DNA of 7,214 bases from Deltaproteobacteria bacterium. GTDB taxonomy: Bacteria > Myxococcota_A > UBA9160 > SZUA-336. The stretch spans positions 1-7,214 of the forward strand of contig DAOUZG010000090.1 in the NCBI GenBank assembly GCA_030665705.1. Direction: 5' to 3'. Positions 5,755 to 7,214 of this stretch are shown piece by piece. How positions within the stretch are numbered: position 1 is the first letter of the stretch; each line of letters opens with the position of its first letter. The notes under the pieces were generated by a model. The model had not been told where the DNA came from. It saw only the letters and a program-made list of their open reading frames with translations, and ran no database searches. Both the position numbers and the translations under genes were made by a program.

Positions 5755-6200
5755 CCGAGCCCTGGCGCTTGCGCACCATCGTTGTCCCGATCGACTTCTC
5801 CGAGTGCTCACGTCGGGCCCTGGATCTCGCGCGGTTCCTGGCGAAAGAAACGGGGCCGGGGCACTTGGTCCTCATCCACGCCTACTTCGTGCCGGTCGAG
5901 CTCGAGGCCCTGGCTGAAGAGGCGCACGAGCCCATCCTGGACATCGTCTCACAACGGGCGACGGAGGACCTCGAGCGGATCTTGGTGGAGCTACAGGACG
6001 AGGGGATCTCGGCCGAGTTCGCAGCCCATCGTGGCGGCCCGGAGCGCACGATCGTGGACGTCGCGGCCAAGAAAGGGGCAGACTTGATCGTGATGGGGAC
6101 GCACGGACGGACCGGTCTGGCGCACGTGCTCCTCGGGAGCGTGGCGGAGCGTGTCGTACGCACTGCGCACTGCCCCGTGATCACGGTGAAACCGACCTAG
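5751..6200 (+). CDS. Universal stress protein, single UspA domain
   Basis: A 149-residue paralogue of the preceding gene, also a cytoplasmic UspA fold. It has D15 in TIVVPIDFS and an intact nucleotide loop G116-TH-G119-x9-G129-S130 (MGTHGRTGLAHVLLGS), so ATP binding is expected. The most upstream start is a TTG at 5751 whose last two bases begin the TGA stop of the previous gene, giving a coupled TTGA overlap, with GAAGGA nine bases upstream. A second TTG at 5769 would give a start just before the first strand but lacks a ribosome site. The helical middle (LEALAEEAHEPILDI) differs from the neighbour, so this is an old duplication or two independent family members, not a recent copy. Confidence 0.93.
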   Translation: MTEPWRLRTIVVPIDFSECSRRALDLARFLAKETGPGHLVLIHAYFVPVELEALAEEAHEPILDIVSQRATEDLERILVELQDEGISAEFAAHRGGPERTIVDVAAKKGADLIVMGTHGRTGLAHVLLGSVAERVVRTAHCPVITVKPT

Positions 6201-6237
6201 GGGTTCTAGTCTTGGCGGGCGTAGCTCGTCGATAAAC

Positions 6238-6251
6238 CGGAAGGCCTTCCG
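6238..6251 (-). terminator. Perfect 14-bp palindrome between convergent usp genes
   Basis: CGGAAGGCCTTCCG is a perfect palindrome in the 63-bp gap between the two convergent stops. On the minus strand it is followed by GGTTTAT, so it could act as a short weak terminator for the fused usp gene (5-bp stem, GGCC loop). No T-run follows on the plus strand. A protein binding site is the alternative. Confidence 0.35.
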
Positions 6252-6263
6252 CAGCGCCTGCAG

Positions 6264-7157
6264 CTAGCCGGGCATCGGGCTTCTTCCCTCCCCCCCGGCC
6301 GGGGGCCAGACGATGAGAACGGCGGGGAGCTCCGCCCGCGCTACGCGGTCCGTGACGCGACCCGGCCAGCCGTCCGGCTGCCGCTCGGCGCCTACGACGA
6401 CGAGGTCCGCTCCCAGGCTCTGGGCGACCTCCGGAACCACCTCGGTCGGATCCCCACGACGCAGGACGACCTGTCCGGAGATGGAGGGGTGGAGCGCCTC
6501 GAGGGTGTGCGTGAGCCTCCGCGCCTCCCGCTCGGGATCGAACACCACACGGTGTTCGTCGGATACGTACCCGGCTGCTGGAAGCACGTTGAGCGCAATG
6601 AGCTCTGCCTGGAGGTGGTGAGCCAGAGGAGCGGCAAAATCGAGCGGCAGGCAGACCCGATCGGTGTACTCCACCGCTGCAAGGATGCGACGGAACGTTC
6701 CCTGCTCGGGAGAACGGCGCACCAGCAGGAGCGGAGGACCCGGGTTGCGCAAGAGGCGATCCGCGACGCTTCCGAGAAGGAAACGTCGGAGCCCTCGGAT
6801 GTGACCCGCACCCACGGCGACGAGGTCGGCCGCGAGGATCGAGCGAAGTGCCAGGAGCTGCGCCGTGGGCTCACCCATCAACGCCTGAAGCTTTGCGTCG
6901 GAGAACCCGACCTCTTTCGTCTCGGCCTCCAGTCGAGCTCTCGCCGCCGACTGAAGACCAGCCGGATCGCTCACACCGCGAAGGACCTCGTCGACGACCT
7001 CGTAGCCCGTGATCATCCGCGCGGGATCCCGGACGAAGTGAACGACGTGCAGCTCTCCCCTTGCCCTTTGCGCAAGCTCCGCTCCTGCCCTGAGCGCAGC
7101 CCGTGCCGTGGGCGAGAAGTCGGTGCCGACGAGGATCTTTTCAGGCGGCCAGCTCAC
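6264..7157 (-). CDS. Tandem-domain universal stress protein
   Basis: 297 residues containing two UspA domains. Domain 1 (~5-148) starts with KILVGTDFS (D13) and has a loop GAGHIRGLRRFLLGS in which H119 replaces the second glycine, while the final G129-S130 is kept. Domain 2 (~154-285) starts with RRILAAVEYTD, with glutamate in place of the usual aspartate, and its loop GAERQPDGWPGRVTD has lost the G-x9-G-S pattern. Domain 2 is therefore unlikely to bind ATP normally, and domain 1 is uncertain. The C-terminal tail is Pro/Gly-rich, and its DNA includes a perfect palindrome CCCCCGGCCGGGGG (6292-6305). The start is a GTG at 7157; an in-frame TGA lies two codons upstream, so nothing longer is possible. 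It has no clear ribosome site and lies almost on the predicted start of a sigma-54-like promoter. It converges on the usp pair. Confidence 0.93.
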   Translation of the reverse strand: MSWPPEKILVGTDFSPTARAALRAGAELAQRARGELHVVHFVRDPARMITGYEVVDEVLRGVSDPAGLQSAARARLEAETKEVGFSDAKLQALMGEPTAQLLALRSILAADLVAVGAGHIRGLRRFLLGSVADRLLRNPGPPLLLVRRSPEQGTFRRILAAVEYTDRVCLPLDFAAPLAHHLQAELIALNVLPAAGYVSDEHRVVFDPEREARRLTHTLEALHPSISGQVVLRRGDPTEVVPEVAQSLGADLVVVGAERQPDGWPGRVTDRVARAELPAVLIVWPPAGGEGRSPMPG

Positions 7158-7169
7158 GTCTCATGCAGT

Positions 7170-7185
7170 TGCAACTGGCGTGCCT
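7170..7185 (-). promoter_or_regulatory. Sigma-54 -24/-12 promoter of the fused usp gene
   Basis: On the minus strand AGGCACGCCAGTTGCA matches TGGCACRNNNNTTGCW at 11 of 12 informative positions, with exact GG-N10-GC spacing. The -12 half is part of a perfect 12-bp palindrome, CAGTTGCAACTG (7166-7177). The predicted start near 7159 is only about two bases before the GTG at 7157, so the message would be leaderless. Any enhancer site would lie mostly beyond the window end. Confidence 0.55.
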
Positions 7186-7195
7186 ATAAGAACCG

Positions 7196-7209
7196 TCACA
7201 CGGACGTGA
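7196..7209. promoter_or_regulatory. Small dyad upstream of the fused usp promoter
   Basis: TCAC (7196-7199) and GTGA (7206-7209) are separated by six bases, about 40-50 bases upstream of the predicted start. The arms are short, so this may be chance; it could belong to a larger control region cut off by the window end. Confidence 0.2.
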
Positions 7210-7214
7210 GAGTC

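Overview
The window looks like chromosomal DNA of a high-GC, free-living Gram-negative-type bacterium. Codon third positions are strongly G/C, the genes are tightly packed, and signalling uses a globin-coupled histidine kinase and a sigma-54 activator. That mix is typical of Myxococcota/deltaproteobacterial or similar soil and sediment lineages, but I cannot fix the taxon from this sequence. I see no mobile element, CRISPR array, tRNA or rRNA.

Layout. (1) Positions 1-212 hold the 3' end of a plus-strand gene, possibly a ferritin-like protein. It converges on (2) a minus-strand nnrS-family membrane protein (268-1566) linked to nitric oxide stress. (3) A divergent regulatory region (1567-1826) carries a long inverted repeat in the nnrS leader and a 16-bp palindrome near its midpoint. 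(4) Divergent from nnrS lies a soluble histidine kinase with an N-terminal globin sensor domain (1827-3098). (5) A convergent minus-strand tandem-CBS protein follows (3234-3689). (6) A second divergent regulatory region (3690-3916) has good sigma-54 -24/-12 matches facing both ways around a central dyad. (7) A plus-strand operon follows: an NtrC-type response regulator (3917-5311) and two universal stress proteins (5308-5754, 5751-6200), with overlapping stop and start codons. (8) A convergent minus-strand double-domain universal stress protein (6264-7157) has an 11/12 sigma-54 match directly before its start.

How it may work together (inference). The globin kinase would sense O2, NO or the haem redox state and phosphorylate the NtrC-type regulator. 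The regulator would bind the central dyad and drive sigma-54 promoters for the CBS gene, its own usp operon and perhaps the fused usp gene. nnrS, sharing a promoter region with the kinase, would give NO protection. In logic, though not in regulator family, this resembles the mycobacterial DosS/DosT-DosR hypoxia/NO regulon: a haem-sensor kinase controlling several Usp proteins and a CBS-pair protein. That comparison, and the sigma-54 wiring, are the most interesting aspects of the window.
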